From positions 1-6,348 of the forward strand of contig DDEP01000171.1 in the NCBI GenBank assembly GCA_002336465.1: 6,348 nucleotides of DNA, read 5' to 3'. Every line of letters begins with the position of its first letter. The stretch's first letter is position 1. Of the stretch, positions 1-6,028 are shown in pieces. This stretch comes from Pedobacter sp. UBA1951 (lineage in GTDB: Bacteria > Bacteroidota > Bacteroidia > Sphingobacteriales > Sphingobacteriaceae). The notes beneath the pieces are model-generated. The model did no database searches. It was not told where the DNA came from and saw only the letters and a list, made by a program, of their open reading frames with translations. A program made the position numbers and the translations under genes.

Positions 1-77
1 GAGGGATTCGAACCCCCGGTCCTGTTACAGACAACGGTTTTCAAGACCGCCGCATTCGACCACTCTGCCAGCTCTCC
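1..77 (-). tRNA. tRNA-Ser(UGA), 3' end cut by the window edge
   Basis: Read on the minus strand, this is a class II serine tRNA. The 5' acceptor strand is GGAGAGC (71-77). The anticodon arm has stem GCGGU/ACCGU around loop CUUGAAA, with anticodon UGA at 41-43, which decodes UCA. A long variable arm follows (CUG/CAG with loop UAA), and then the T arm with loop UUCGAAU at 6-12. The T-stem ends exactly at base 1, so the 3' acceptor strand (7 nt) and discriminator base lie outside the window. The long variable arm together with the UGA anticodon separates it from tRNA-Leu and tRNA-Tyr. It is on the same strand as the yihY operon but has its own promoter-like sequence just upstream. Confidence 0.97.
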
Positions 78-81
78 GCCG

Positions 82-112
82 CAAAAGTAGAAAAACTTCT
101 CTATTCTTCAAA
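82..112 (-). promoter_or_regulatory. Bacteroidota-type promoter of tRNA-Ser
   Basis: On the minus strand, TACTTTTG (82-89) matches the Bacteroidota -7 consensus TAnnTTTG. TTTG (109-112), 19 bases upstream, fits the -33 element of the same sigma-ABfr consensus. The predicted transcription start falls at about 78, one base before the mature tRNA 5' end at 77. The match is read directly from the sequence; activity is inferred. Confidence 0.7.
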
Positions 113-174
113 TTATGAATGAATAATTTCGGAGATTTTGGGTTAAAGCCCTGTTTATTAGTGCGAAAAATATT

Positions 175-1140
175 TTATTTACTACTCTTAAATAAATTAA
201 ACTGAGGTCTTATAATGCGTACGCTTCGTTTAGAGATATCTACGCTAGCATTCAATTCAAAACCTACCAATAAGATCAATGAATTTAAATAGAGCCAGAT
301 CATCACAACAATAAGCGTTCCGATAGAACCATAAACTTTATTGTAAGATCCAAAGTGGTTAATATAGAATGAAAAAGCCCACATGGTTAGAAATGCCAAA
401 ATAGTTGCCAAACAAGAACCAGCACTAAAAAACTTCCATTTTTTGGCATGAGCAGGACCGTATCTGTATAGCATAGATACATTGGTAAAATACAATACGC
501 CTAACAAAGTCCAGCGGGTAAGCTGTATGGCATAATAGGTTAAATTTTCTTTAATATCTAATTCTTTGTTGAGGTATTGAATAGAAATTTCGCCTATGGT
601 CATGGCGGCAATACAAACAATTACAGATATGGCGATAATAAAAGTTAATACTATGGCAATTAAACGCTGTTTAAACCACGATCTGGTTTCTACAACCAGA
701 GATGACTTGTTAAATGCCCGCATTAAACTGTGGATGCCATTGGTAGCAAAAAAGATAGAAAGGATAAAACCTAAAGAGAGCAAGCTACCATTCTGTATAT
801 TAATGATCTCTTTTAATGTCGTTTCAAATGCCAGATAAGCATTATCAGGTAAGATCAAGGCCATGAGGTCCATGAGCTTATCTTGAAAACCAATACGCTT
901 GGGTATATAAGGAATAAGCGTAAAAAGGAAGATAATGGCTGGAAATATGGCCAGCATAAAGTTATAAGCCAAAGAAGAAGCTTTATTAACCAAAGCCTCT
1001 TTACCTATCTCCCTGAAAAAAAATACAGCTACGGTATATAAGGGTAGAGGACTAAAACCGGGCAATACACAATGCTTACTCCATTCAATGAACAGTGCAT
1101 AAGGTTTAAATCTGAGTAAATGCCGGTGTACCCAACTCAT
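175..1140 (-). CDS. YihY/BrkB (UPF0761) family inner-membrane protein
   Basis: This 321-residue protein has several hydrophobic membrane segments (about 56-78, 118-138, 160-181, 205-224, 237-259 and 272-294, plus a possible one near 33-48). Family hallmarks are the segment at 53-80 (KASSLAYN then a hydrophobic run), the YRYGPA motif at 225-230, and the C-terminal block from about 256 to 298 containing GSYNKVYGSIG and GFELNA. The family was once called ribonuclease BN, but that assignment belongs to another protein; its biochemical role is unsettled, and BrkB was linked to serum resistance in Bordetella. The length is normal for the family. The ATG lies 3 bases after the thioesterase stop codon (TAATTAATG), so translation is probably coupled. 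It is the last gene of the PASTA-mltG-thioesterase-yihY block. Family assignment is firm; function is unknown. Confidence 0.93.
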   Translation of the reverse strand: MSWVHRHLLRFKPYALFIEWSKHCVLPGFSPLPLYTVAVFFFREIGKEALVNKASSLAYNFMLAIFPAIIFLFTLIPYIPKRIGFQDKLMDLMALILPDNAYLAFETTLKEIINIQNGSLLSLGFILSIFFATNGIHSLMRAFNKSSLVVETRSWFKQRLIAIVLTFIIAISVIVCIAAMTIGEISIQYLNKELDIKENLTYYAIQLTRWTLLGVLYFTNVSMLYRYGPAHAKKWKFFSAGSCLATILAFLTMWAFSFYINHFGSYNKVYGSIGTLIVVMIWLYLNSLILLVGFELNASVDISKRSVRIIRPQFNLFKSSK

Positions 1141-1143
1141 TAA

Positions 1144-1554
1144 TTATTTAAAATATTTACTTACAGGTTCAATAAAGCTTTGTGGAGGGTGGCAAGGCTT
1201 ACGTGTCTCCTTATCTACAAAAACTAAAGTAGTATGTCCTATGTTGATCAGTTCATTTTCTTCATTGTAGATTTCATAATCTACTTTTAAACGTACGGAA
1301 GGTAAATTCTTTACAATCGATTTTATGGTTAATACCTGATTGTAAAATGCAGGCTTCAGGTATTTAGACTGGAGTTCTAAAATTGGTAGCATTACTCCAT
1401 CGTCTTCCATAGAAGCATAACTCATACCCGATGCAGCTTCAAAACACTCCGTTCTTGCTATTTCATAATACTGGGCGTAATTACCATGGTAAACCACACC
1501 CATTTGATCCGTTTCTGCGTATCTAACTTTTACTTTGGTTTCGTAAACAAACAT
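1144..1554 (-). CDS. Hotdog-fold acyl-CoA thioesterase (YbgC/FadM, 4HBT family)
   Basis: This is a 136-residue single-domain protein. The N-terminal 4-hydroxybenzoyl-CoA thioesterase signature runs from R11 to E36: RYAETDQMG, then VYHGNY, then YYEIARTE. D16 is in the place of the catalytic aspartate of the family, and Y22, H23 and N25 are also signature positions. Such enzymes hydrolyse acyl-CoA thioesters in the cytosol; the natural substrate cannot be told from the sequence. YbgC of proteobacteria is encoded with Tol-Pal and acts on acyl groups for phospholipid metabolism, but here the neighbours are mltG and yihY, with no tol genes in view. Its ATG overlaps the mltG stop codon (TAATG, sharing the base at 1554), which suggests translational coupling. 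Length and motifs are intact. Confidence 0.92.
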   Translation of the reverse strand: MFVYETKVKVRYAETDQMGVVYHGNYAQYYEIARTECFEAASGMSYASMEDDGVMLPILELQSKYLKPAFYNQVLTIKSIVKNLPSVRLKVDYEIYNEENELINIGHTTLVFVDKETRKPCHPPQSFIEPVSKYFK

Positions 1555-2600
1555 TATCTAAATATATTTCGCTTATTAAGTGCCTCTCTATATTTCTTTG
1601 CGTTGATTTCGTGTTCAGCAACGGTTGCCGCAAAATTATGGTAACCCGAAAAATCTTCTTTTGCACACATATACAGGTAATTGTTCTTATCGTGATTTAA
1701 AACCGCATCAATGGCATTGATACTTGGCATCATGATAGGGCCCGGAGGTAAACCTGCATATTTATAAGTATTGTATTTAGAATCAACACGCAACAAAGCA
1801 TTGGTTACACGTTTTACCGTGAAATCATTATTGGCAAAAATTACGGTAGGATCTGCTTGCAATAAAATACCTTTTTTTAATCTGTTAAGATATAAGCCCG
1901 CAATGATAGGCATTTCTTTATCATAAAGCGCTTCGGCATCTACTATAGAGGCCAATATGGTAACCTGTATAGGAGAGAGGTTCAATTCTTTAGCTTTAGC
2001 CTTGCGGTCGTTGTTCCAGAATTTATCATATTCTTTGGTCATTCTTGTAAAGAACTCTTCTGGCGAAGTATTCCAATACATTTCGTAACTGTTAGGGATA
2101 AACAAGGTATAGATATTGTCATTATTAAAGCCATACTTTTCAATGAACTGAGTAGAATCTAATAATGAAATAAATGCCAGAGAATCAGGTTCTAAATTTT
2201 TAGCCAGCAAAGCAGCAAGGTTTTCTTTTTTGCGAATGTTCTGTATTTTTAAGTTTACAGGCTCTTGGTTACCAGCTTTGATCATGTTGATCAAAGAACG
2301 GTTGTTCATGCCATTTTTTAGGCGATATTTACCCGGTTTTACTTTATCTTTCAAATCCATTTTTTGGGCTGCCGCTAAAAATGTGTTGTAATTTTTTACG
2401 ATGCCCTTATCTTTAATATTATTAACTAAGTGCTCAAAATCAGACCCAGTCTTGATATATAGATATTGCTGATTACCGGTAACGTTTCCGGCAAAGTAAG
2501 TGCGGTAAAAGTTAAATGAGAAATAGCCACCTACAATGGCAATAACCAATACAATTAGAAGAATGAGCTTACTTTTATTTTGCTGTTTTGCTGAGTTCAT
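1554..2600 (-). CDS. mltG: Endolytic murein transglycosylase MltG (YceG-like)
   Basis: MltG is an inner-membrane lytic transglycosylase that cuts nascent glycan strands and helps set their length. Residue numbers here count from a TTG codon at 2604-2606; I prefer the ATG two codons later (2598-2600, giving 348 residues), because TTG starts are rare and no Shine-Dalgarno sequence favours it. There is a short basic N-terminus, one membrane helix at about 13-33, a LysM-like region at about 50-115, and then the YceG catalytic domain. The catalytic signature is LASIVDAEA with Glu225, aligned with the second Glu of the E. coli IIEKE motif (E218 as I remember it); the first Glu is Asp here. Other hallmarks are LYLNRLKKG (238-246), LQADPTV (249-255), YNTYKYAGLPPGPI (278-291) and the GYHNFAATVAEH stretch near 321-332. 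It follows the PASTA gene by 11 bases and overlaps the thioesterase start by one base. Confidence 0.96.
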   Translation of the reverse strand: MNSAKQQNKSKLILLIVLVIAIVGGYFSFNFYRTYFAGNVTGNQQYLYIKTGSDFEHLVNNIKDKGIVKNYNTFLAAAQKMDLKDKVKPGKYRLKNGMNNRSLINMIKAGNQEPVNLKIQNIRKKENLAALLAKNLEPDSLAFISLLDSTQFIEKYGFNNDNIYTLFIPNSYEMYWNTSPEEFFTRMTKEYDKFWNNDRKAKAKELNLSPIQVTILASIVDAEALYDKEMPIIAGLYLNRLKKGILLQADPTVIFANNDFTVKRVTNALLRVDSKYNTYKYAGLPPGPIMMPSINAIDAVLNHDKNNYLYMCAKEDFSGYHNFAATVAEHEINAKKYREALNKRNIFR

Positions 2601-2611
2601 AGACAAATACT

Positions 2612-3382
2612 TTATTGTTTCTTGTTAGATAATGTGATATTGATTGCCGTACCAATTTTAACCTTGGTTGTGGTATCGCTTGGTAAAGGAAATTGGTTTA
2701 CTACAACTGCATTTGCACTATCTGTTATTACACCTTCATAAGTTACGGTGCCCAGTTTAAGCATTGAACCTTTTAGCGAGAAACGCGCTTCATCAATGGT
2801 AAAACCAGCTAGGTTAGGCATATCCACATCTTCGTTACCACGACCATCGCCTAAAATAAAGTTTACTCTTGAACCTTTAGGGATTTGTTCTCCAGCTTTT
2901 AGCGGCTGTCCGCCAAAAGTTACACCTAAAACCACATCGCGAGCAATATCAGGTTTATAGGTAGTATCGCCTAATTTTAAACCAAAGCTTTCAATAATGG
3001 ATTTCGCCTCACGTAAAGATTTTTCTTCAACTTCAGGAAACTTAACATTTGGTGCTGTTGAAGTGTTTATGGTTAAATAAATCGTCCTGTTGTCTTTAAC
3101 AAAGGTTTCAGCCTCAGGGTCTTGATCGGTAACAATGCCCGGAGGTTTATCCATCATATATACAGAATCGATTTCGTAGCGTAAGCCCATATCTTCTAAT
3201 TTCTGTATAGCTTGATCAATTCTAAGACCTTTTAACTGAGGTACGTTTAAACCCTGTCCGTGTTTAGTATAAAAACGAAGACTAAAAAAAGCCACAAGTA
3301 GCAAGACGATTACGGTACAAATTGCTGCTATAATGTTATTCCTGAATGATTTTGTCTTGATATATCTTGTAAAATTGCCCAT
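2612..3382 (-). CDS. Membrane-anchored protein with three PASTA domains
   Basis: This 256-residue protein has a short basic N-terminus, one membrane helix (about 17-36) and an exported C-terminal part with three PASTA repeats at roughly 44-106, 113-178 and 186-252. Each has the typical pattern: a VP/FP/MPNL-like opening, a helix with an A-x-x-x-L/I spacing, a turn with an xQxP or GGQPL element, and a closing I-x-L-x-V/I strand. PASTA domains bind peptidoglycan stem peptides or beta-lactams in penicillin-binding proteins and Ser/Thr kinases. This protein has neither a kinase nor a transpeptidase domain, so it is presumably a wall-binding or scaffold protein; that is inference. It is the first gene of the block with mltG and lies divergent to ddl, so all the nearest genes concern peptidoglycan. 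The ATG at 3380-3382 lacks an obvious Shine-Dalgarno sequence, as is usual in this phylum. Confidence 0.94.
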   Translation of the reverse strand: MGNFTRYIKTKSFRNNIIAAICTVIVLLLVAFFSLRFYTKHGQGLNVPQLKGLRIDQAIQKLEDMGLRYEIDSVYMMDKPPGIVTDQDPEAETFVKDNRTIYLTINTSTAPNVKFPEVEEKSLREAKSIIESFGLKLGDTTYKPDIARDVVLGVTFGGQPLKAGEQIPKGSRVNFILGDGRGNEDVDMPNLAGFTIDEARFSLKGSMLKLGTVTYEGVITDSANAVVVNQFPLPSDTTTKVKIGTAINITLSNKKQ

Positions 3383-3569
3383 TATCTAAGATTGCGAATT
3401 GTTGAATTTAGCTTCAAATTTAGCTTAAAAATATATTTTATCTGAAATAAAATAGCACAGGTATGAATATTTTATATTTTTGAGCATATAATTAACAAAT
3501 CAGCGTTAAAACTGATAATTTAAGCTTAAGCAAACAAATACTTGTAATATCCTAAAACATAAAAATATA
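3383..3569. promoter_or_regulatory. Divergent promoter region between the PASTA operon and ddl
   Basis: This is a 187-bp AT-rich gap. A minus-strand TAAATTTG (3415-3422) matches TAnnTTTG and would start the PASTA operon at about 3410. A plus-strand TATTTTTG (3475-3482) matches the same consensus and would start ddl transcription at about 3487, leaving a leader of about 83 nt. Neither has a clear -33 TTTG at 19-21 bases, and in such AT-rich DNA chance matches are common. Two copies of AATTTAGCTT (3405-3414 and 3417-3426, 12-bp period) flank the first box. There is also a hairpin ATCAG/CTGAT (3499-3516) and a palindrome TTAAGCTTAA (3520-3529) in the putative ddl leader. Confidence 0.45.
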
Positions 3570-4550
3570 ATGAAGAAAACCATTGCTTTACTTACTGGAG
3601 GTACCACAGGCGAATGGGTGGTATCTGTAAAAAGTGCAGCTACTATTGCCCAGAACTTAGATCCTGAGAAATTTGATGTTTATAAAATCATGCTTACAGA
3701 GAATGGATGGTTTTATGAACCGGCTGATTCGGTTAAGATAGAAGTAGATAAAAATGATTTTTCAATCACGATAAATGGAAAGAAAATCAAATTTGATGGG
3801 GTATTTATTGCTATACACGGTTCTCCGGGCGAAGATGGTAAACTACAGGGATATTTTGATATGATTGGGTTGCCTTATACTACTTGCGATGCTTTAACAA
3901 GTTCTATTACCATGAACAAAGGTTATACAAAAGCGATAGTTGATGGCATAAAAGATTTGCACATTGCTAAATCGGTACAACTGTTCAAAGCCGATTACAA
4001 ACCCGAAGAAGTAACAGAAAACCTTAAACTGCCTTATTTTGTAAAACCTAATAACGGTGGAAGCAGCATAGGCATGAGCAAGGTAAAACATACCGACGAT
4101 TTGCAAGCAGCCTTAGACAAAGCTTTTAATGAAGACTCGCAAATATTGGTTGAAGAATTTGTTGAAGGTAGAGAGTTTTCTGTTGGGGTATTTAAAACCA
4201 AAGGCAAAATCGTTGTATTGCCAGCTACTGAAGTTATTCCTAAAAATGAGTTCTTTGATTTTGATGCAAAATATACACCGGGTGCTACACAAGAAATTAC
4301 GCCAGCTAATATGACACAAGAGGAGAGAAGTAGGGTAGAGCGTGTGGTATCGGCAGTTTATCAAAAACTTAATTGTAGAGGTATAGTTCGTATAGATTAT
4401 TTTCTAGAGCATAAAACTGGGAATTTCTACTTTATAGAAATCAATACTATTCCGGGACAAACAGCAACTAGCTTTATCCCTCAGCAAGTGGCCGCTATGG
4501 GCATGAACCTAAAGGATTTTTACACGCAAGTGCTAGAAGAAACGATTTAA
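3570..4550 (+). CDS. ddl: D-alanine--D-alanine ligase
   Basis: Ddl is a cytosolic ATP-grasp enzyme that joins two D-alanines for the peptidoglycan precursor pentapeptide. The protein has 326 residues, slightly longer than E. coli DdlB. Visible hallmarks are the N-terminal loop GGTTGEWVVSV with Glu15 (which binds the first D-Ala), HGSPGEDGKLQG (83-94), NKGYTK (116-121), the ATP-binding strand VKPNNGGSSIGMSKV (158-172) with Ser166 in the triad position, EEFVEGREFSVGV (195-207), and the omega loop FDFDAKY (229-235). It ends with the metal-binding residues RID (D276) and EINTIPG (E290, N292). Tyr235 matches the DdlB Tyr216 typical of D-Ala-D-Ala rather than D-Ala-D-Lac ligases. The residue after Glu15 is Trp, where Arg, His or Tyr is more usual. 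It is divergent from the PASTA-mltG operon and ends at a strong terminator. Confidence 0.98.
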   Translation: MKKTIALLTGGTTGEWVVSVKSAATIAQNLDPEKFDVYKIMLTENGWFYEPADSVKIEVDKNDFSITINGKKIKFDGVFIAIHGSPGEDGKLQGYFDMIGLPYTTCDALTSSITMNKGYTKAIVDGIKDLHIAKSVQLFKADYKPEEVTENLKLPYFVKPNNGGSSIGMSKVKHTDDLQAALDKAFNEDSQILVEEFVEGREFSVGVFKTKGKIVVLPATEVIPKNEFFDFDAKYTPGATQEITPANMTQEERSRVERVVSAVYQKLNCRGIVRIDYFLEHKTGNFYFIEINTIPGQTATSFIPQQVAAMGMNLKDFYTQVLEETI

Positions 4551-4573
4551 TAAGAAAGAAACTCGTTAAAAAT

Positions 4574-4609
4574 AAAAATCCCAGTAGCTTTTGCTTACTG
4601 GGATTTTTT
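4574..4609. terminator. Bidirectional intrinsic terminator between ddl and transaldolase
   Basis: A perfect 13-bp inverted repeat pairs AAAAATCCCAGTA (4574-4586) with TACTGGGATTTTT (4596-4608). A further GC/GC pairing is possible inside, closing a TTTT loop. The T run at 4604-4609 ends ddl transcripts, and the A run at 4574-4578 gives a U run on the other strand for the convergent transaldolase, whose stop codon lies 23 bases away. Confidence 0.93.
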
Positions 4610-4631
4610 GATTATATCTAAAAATACTTTT

Positions 4632-5291
4632 CTATTGCTGACTTGCCTTAGCATGATCAGCTAAGAAAGTGGCTAAACCGCTATCGGTTAAAGGATGCTT
4701 TAATAGTGCAGTAATTGCAGCTAAAGGCGCAGTAATTACATCAGCACCTATTTTAGCACAATTTACAATATGTAAAGGACCTCGAATAGAAGCGGCAAGA
4801 ATTTCAGTTTCAAAACCGTAGTTATCAAAGATTAAGCGGATATCTTCAATTAACTGCAAACCTTCTGTAGAAATATCATCTAAACGACCTAAGAATGGAG
4901 AAACATAGCTTGCGCCTGCTTTTGCAGCCAATAAAGCTTGTCCTGCCGAAAAAATTAAGGTACAGTTTGTTCTGATTCCTTTTTTACTGAAATATTTAAT
5001 GGCTTTTAAACCATCTTTGATCATAGGTACTTTAACTACAATTTTTGGATTTAAAGCAGCTAAAGCTTCACCTTCTTTAACAATATTCTCGTAATCGGTA
5101 GCAATTACTTCGGCACTTACATTATCATCTACAATATCACAAATTGCTTTGTAGTGATTTAAGATGTTTTGGTCGCCAGTAATGCCCTCTTTGGCCATTA
5201 AACTAGGGTTGGTTGTTACGCCATCTAAAATTCCCAAATCCTGAGCTTCTTTAATTTGAGCCAAGTTAGCAGTGTCAATAAAAAATTTCAT
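4632..5291 (-). CDS. tal: Small transaldolase (TalC/MipB type; often labelled fructose-6-phosphate aldolase)
   Basis: This 219-residue class I aldolase of the short transaldolase subfamily has the usual family length. It would move dihydroxyacetone units between sugar phosphates in the non-oxidative pentose phosphate pathway. Motifs are MKFFIDTANL at the start, DGVTTNPSL (23-31), SAEVIATD (59-66), the Schiff-base lysine K87 in IVVKVPMIKDGLKAI, NCTLIFSAGQALLAAKAGA (109-127), SPFLGRLDD (131-139) and AASIRGP (166-172). Positions that separate true transaldolases from E. coli FSA favour transaldolase: Glu61 (FSA has Gln59) and Phe133 (FSA has Tyr131). The frame stays open upstream to a TTG at 5387, but that extension runs through non-protein-like sequence and into the SRP RNA, whereas the ATG at 5289-5291 gives the canonical N-terminus. 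The stop codon is TAG. A small hairpin TTCCT/AGGAA (5301-5314) lies in its leader. Confidence 0.95.
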   Translation of the reverse strand: MKFFIDTANLAQIKEAQDLGILDGVTTNPSLMAKEGITGDQNILNHYKAICDIVDDNVSAEVIATDYENIVKEGEALAALNPKIVVKVPMIKDGLKAIKYFSKKGIRTNCTLIFSAGQALLAAKAGASYVSPFLGRLDDISTEGLQLIEDIRLIFDNYGFETEILAASIRGPLHIVNCAKIGADVITAPLAAITALLKHPLTDSGLATFLADHAKASQQ

Positions 5292-5349
5292 AATTCTATG
5301 TTCCTGAATAGGAAATATAAGGTTTTTTGATTCCCTGATTAAATTGACT

Positions 5350-5371
5350 CCCCCCCTCAGGGGTATAGGGG
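5350..5371. repeat. G/C-homopolymer-rich intergenic palindrome
   Basis: A C7 run (5350-5356), then TCA, then GGGG (5360-5363), then TATA, then GGGG (5368-5371), stands out in an AT-rich gap. CCCC-TCA-GGGG can form a tight hairpin on either strand. It lies directly downstream of the SRP RNA U run and upstream of the transaldolase. Similar C-run/G-run motifs are, as I recall, dispersed in Bacteroidota intergenic regions; whether this one is repeated in this genome cannot be seen here. Confidence 0.4.
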
Positions 5372-5384
5372 AAAAAAGGGCAAG
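5372..5384 (-). terminator. Intrinsic terminator of the SRP RNA
   Basis: On the minus strand, CUUGCCC (5378-5384), the 3' half of the closing helix of the RNA, is followed at once by U6 (5372-5377). The partner GGGCAAG lies at 5468-5474. The terminal helix of the RNA thus serves as, or blends into, the terminator stem. Confidence 0.75.
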
Positions 5385-5474
5385 CAACTCCTATCGCACC
5401 GCTACAACCTTCTACCCTTGCTTTGTTCCCAACCTGGGGGAATTCAAAGGGAGCTGGTCGTAGAAGACTTGCCC
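5378..5474 (-). ncRNA. ffs: Signal recognition particle RNA, bacterial small type (4.5S-like)
   Basis: This is the RNA core of SRP. It pairs with Ffh and the receptor FtsY to bring membrane and secreted proteins to the translocon. On the minus strand the conserved domain IV hairpin is plain: CCCCC (5436-5440), AGG (5433-5435), stem UUG (5430-5432), tetraloop GGAA (5426-5429), stem CAA (5423-5425), then AGCA (5419-5422) and AGGG (5415-5418). This is the classic CAGG/GGAA/AGCA Ffh-binding site. Below it CCUUU can pair with GAAGG, CUACGACC with GGUUGUAG, and the ends GGGCAAG (5468-5474) with CUUGCCC (5378-5384). The length of about 97 nt fits the Alu-less Gram-negative form. A TAnnTTTG box lies just upstream and a U6 tract just downstream. 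The ends are set from the helix and promoter and may be off by a few bases. Confidence 0.9.
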
Positions 5475-5478
5475 GTCA

Positions 5479-5486
5479 CAAAATTA
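5479..5486 (-). promoter_or_regulatory. ffs: -7 box of the SRP RNA promoter
   Basis: TAATTTTG on the minus strand matches the Bacteroidota -7 consensus TAnnTTTG. The expected start, about 4 bases after the box, is 5474-5476, which coincides with the 5' end of the closing helix of the SRP RNA. I see no clear -33 TTTG 19-21 bases upstream; that stretch is T-rich only. Confidence 0.65.
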
Positions 5487-5605
5487 GCAAAAACAGCGGG
5501 TTTTTAAAAAATAAATGCATTATTTTTAAAGAAAAAACGTATTCATTTGAGAACTAATGTATTGAAATGAATAACGAAGAATAGTAAACATAAATTTAGA
5601 TTTCA

Positions 5606-6022
5606 ATGTGGTGGATTTACGCAGTACTTTCAGCTTTTTTTGCATCGCTAACAGCCATTTTTGCTAAAATCGGTGTCGCAAATATCAATTCTAACTTGGC
5701 TACAGGTATCAGAACTATTGTTATCGTAATCATGATATGGCTCATTATTTTTAGCAGGGGAGAACAGAAATCAATAGCAACCTTAACCAAACATAATGTT
5801 ATCTTTCTGGTAATATCAGGAATAGCAACCGGACTTTCGTGGATTTTCTATTTTAAAGCTTTACAGCTAGGTAAAGCATCGCAAGTTGCGCCTATAGATA
5901 AACTGAGTGTTGCTTTGACCATTATTTTAGCTGCCGTGTTTTTAAAAGAAACACTTACTTTAAAAGCGGTAATTGGAGCTTGTTTAATTATTGCGGGTAC
6001 AGTTGTGCTAATTTTTGAATAA
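5606..6022 (+). CDS. Single-domain EamA/DMT-family transporter protein
   Basis: This 138-residue hydrophobic protein has about five predicted membrane segments (roughly 2-22, 33-50, 65-84, 94-113 and 118-137). The second half has the EamA pattern: GLSWIFYFKALQLG (76-89), then A-x-x-V-A-P-x-D-K-L-S (91-101), then the KET turn (118-120) before the last helix. Full-length DMT exporters carry two such domains (about 300 residues, 10 helices). This one has a single domain with an intact start and stop, so it may work as a dimer, as other half-size members of the superfamily do. The substrate is unknown. No partner gene is next to it: upstream is ffs (divergent) and downstream a convergent YHS gene. 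The 131-bp gap before it holds the ffs promoter and an AT-rich leader without a clear -7 box or Shine-Dalgarno sequence for this gene. Confidence 0.9.
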   Translation: MWWIYAVLSAFFASLTAIFAKIGVANINSNLATGIRTIVIVIMIWLIIFSRGEQKSIATLTKHNVIFLVISGIATGLSWIFYFKALQLGKASQVAPIDKLSVALTIILAAVFLKETLTLKAVIGACLIIAGTVVLIFE

Positions 6023-6028
6023 TGATTT

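Noticed and set aside
78..174. Terminator after yihY (GGG/CCC around 140-151)
   Set aside because: Only three G-C pairs form and no proper U run follows on the minus strand, so it is too weak to call.
596..838. Open frames opposite or out of frame to real genes (596-838 +, 2748-2960 +, 3894-4106 -, 4113-4364 -, 4129-4314 +)
   Set aside because: All lie inside well-supported genes on another frame, and their translations show no domain or plausible protein character.
175..1140. yihY as ribonuclease BN
   Set aside because: This is a historic mis-annotation. The protein is an integral membrane protein without nuclease motifs.
3570..4550. ddl as a D-Ala-D-Lac (Van-type) resistance ligase
   Set aside because: The omega loop keeps the Lys-Tyr pair (K234, Y235) typical of D-Ala-D-Ala ligases, and there are no vanH or vanX genes nearby.
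5292..5387. N-terminal extension of the transaldolase to a TTG at 5387
   Set aside because: The added 32 residues do not belong to the family, pass through the C/G-run palindrome and enter the SRP RNA. The ATG at 5291 gives the canonical MKFFIDTAN start.
5378..5474. Reading of the nested inverted repeats as a MITE or riboswitch
   Set aside because: The SRP domain IV signature, length, promoter and terminator explain the pairings better.
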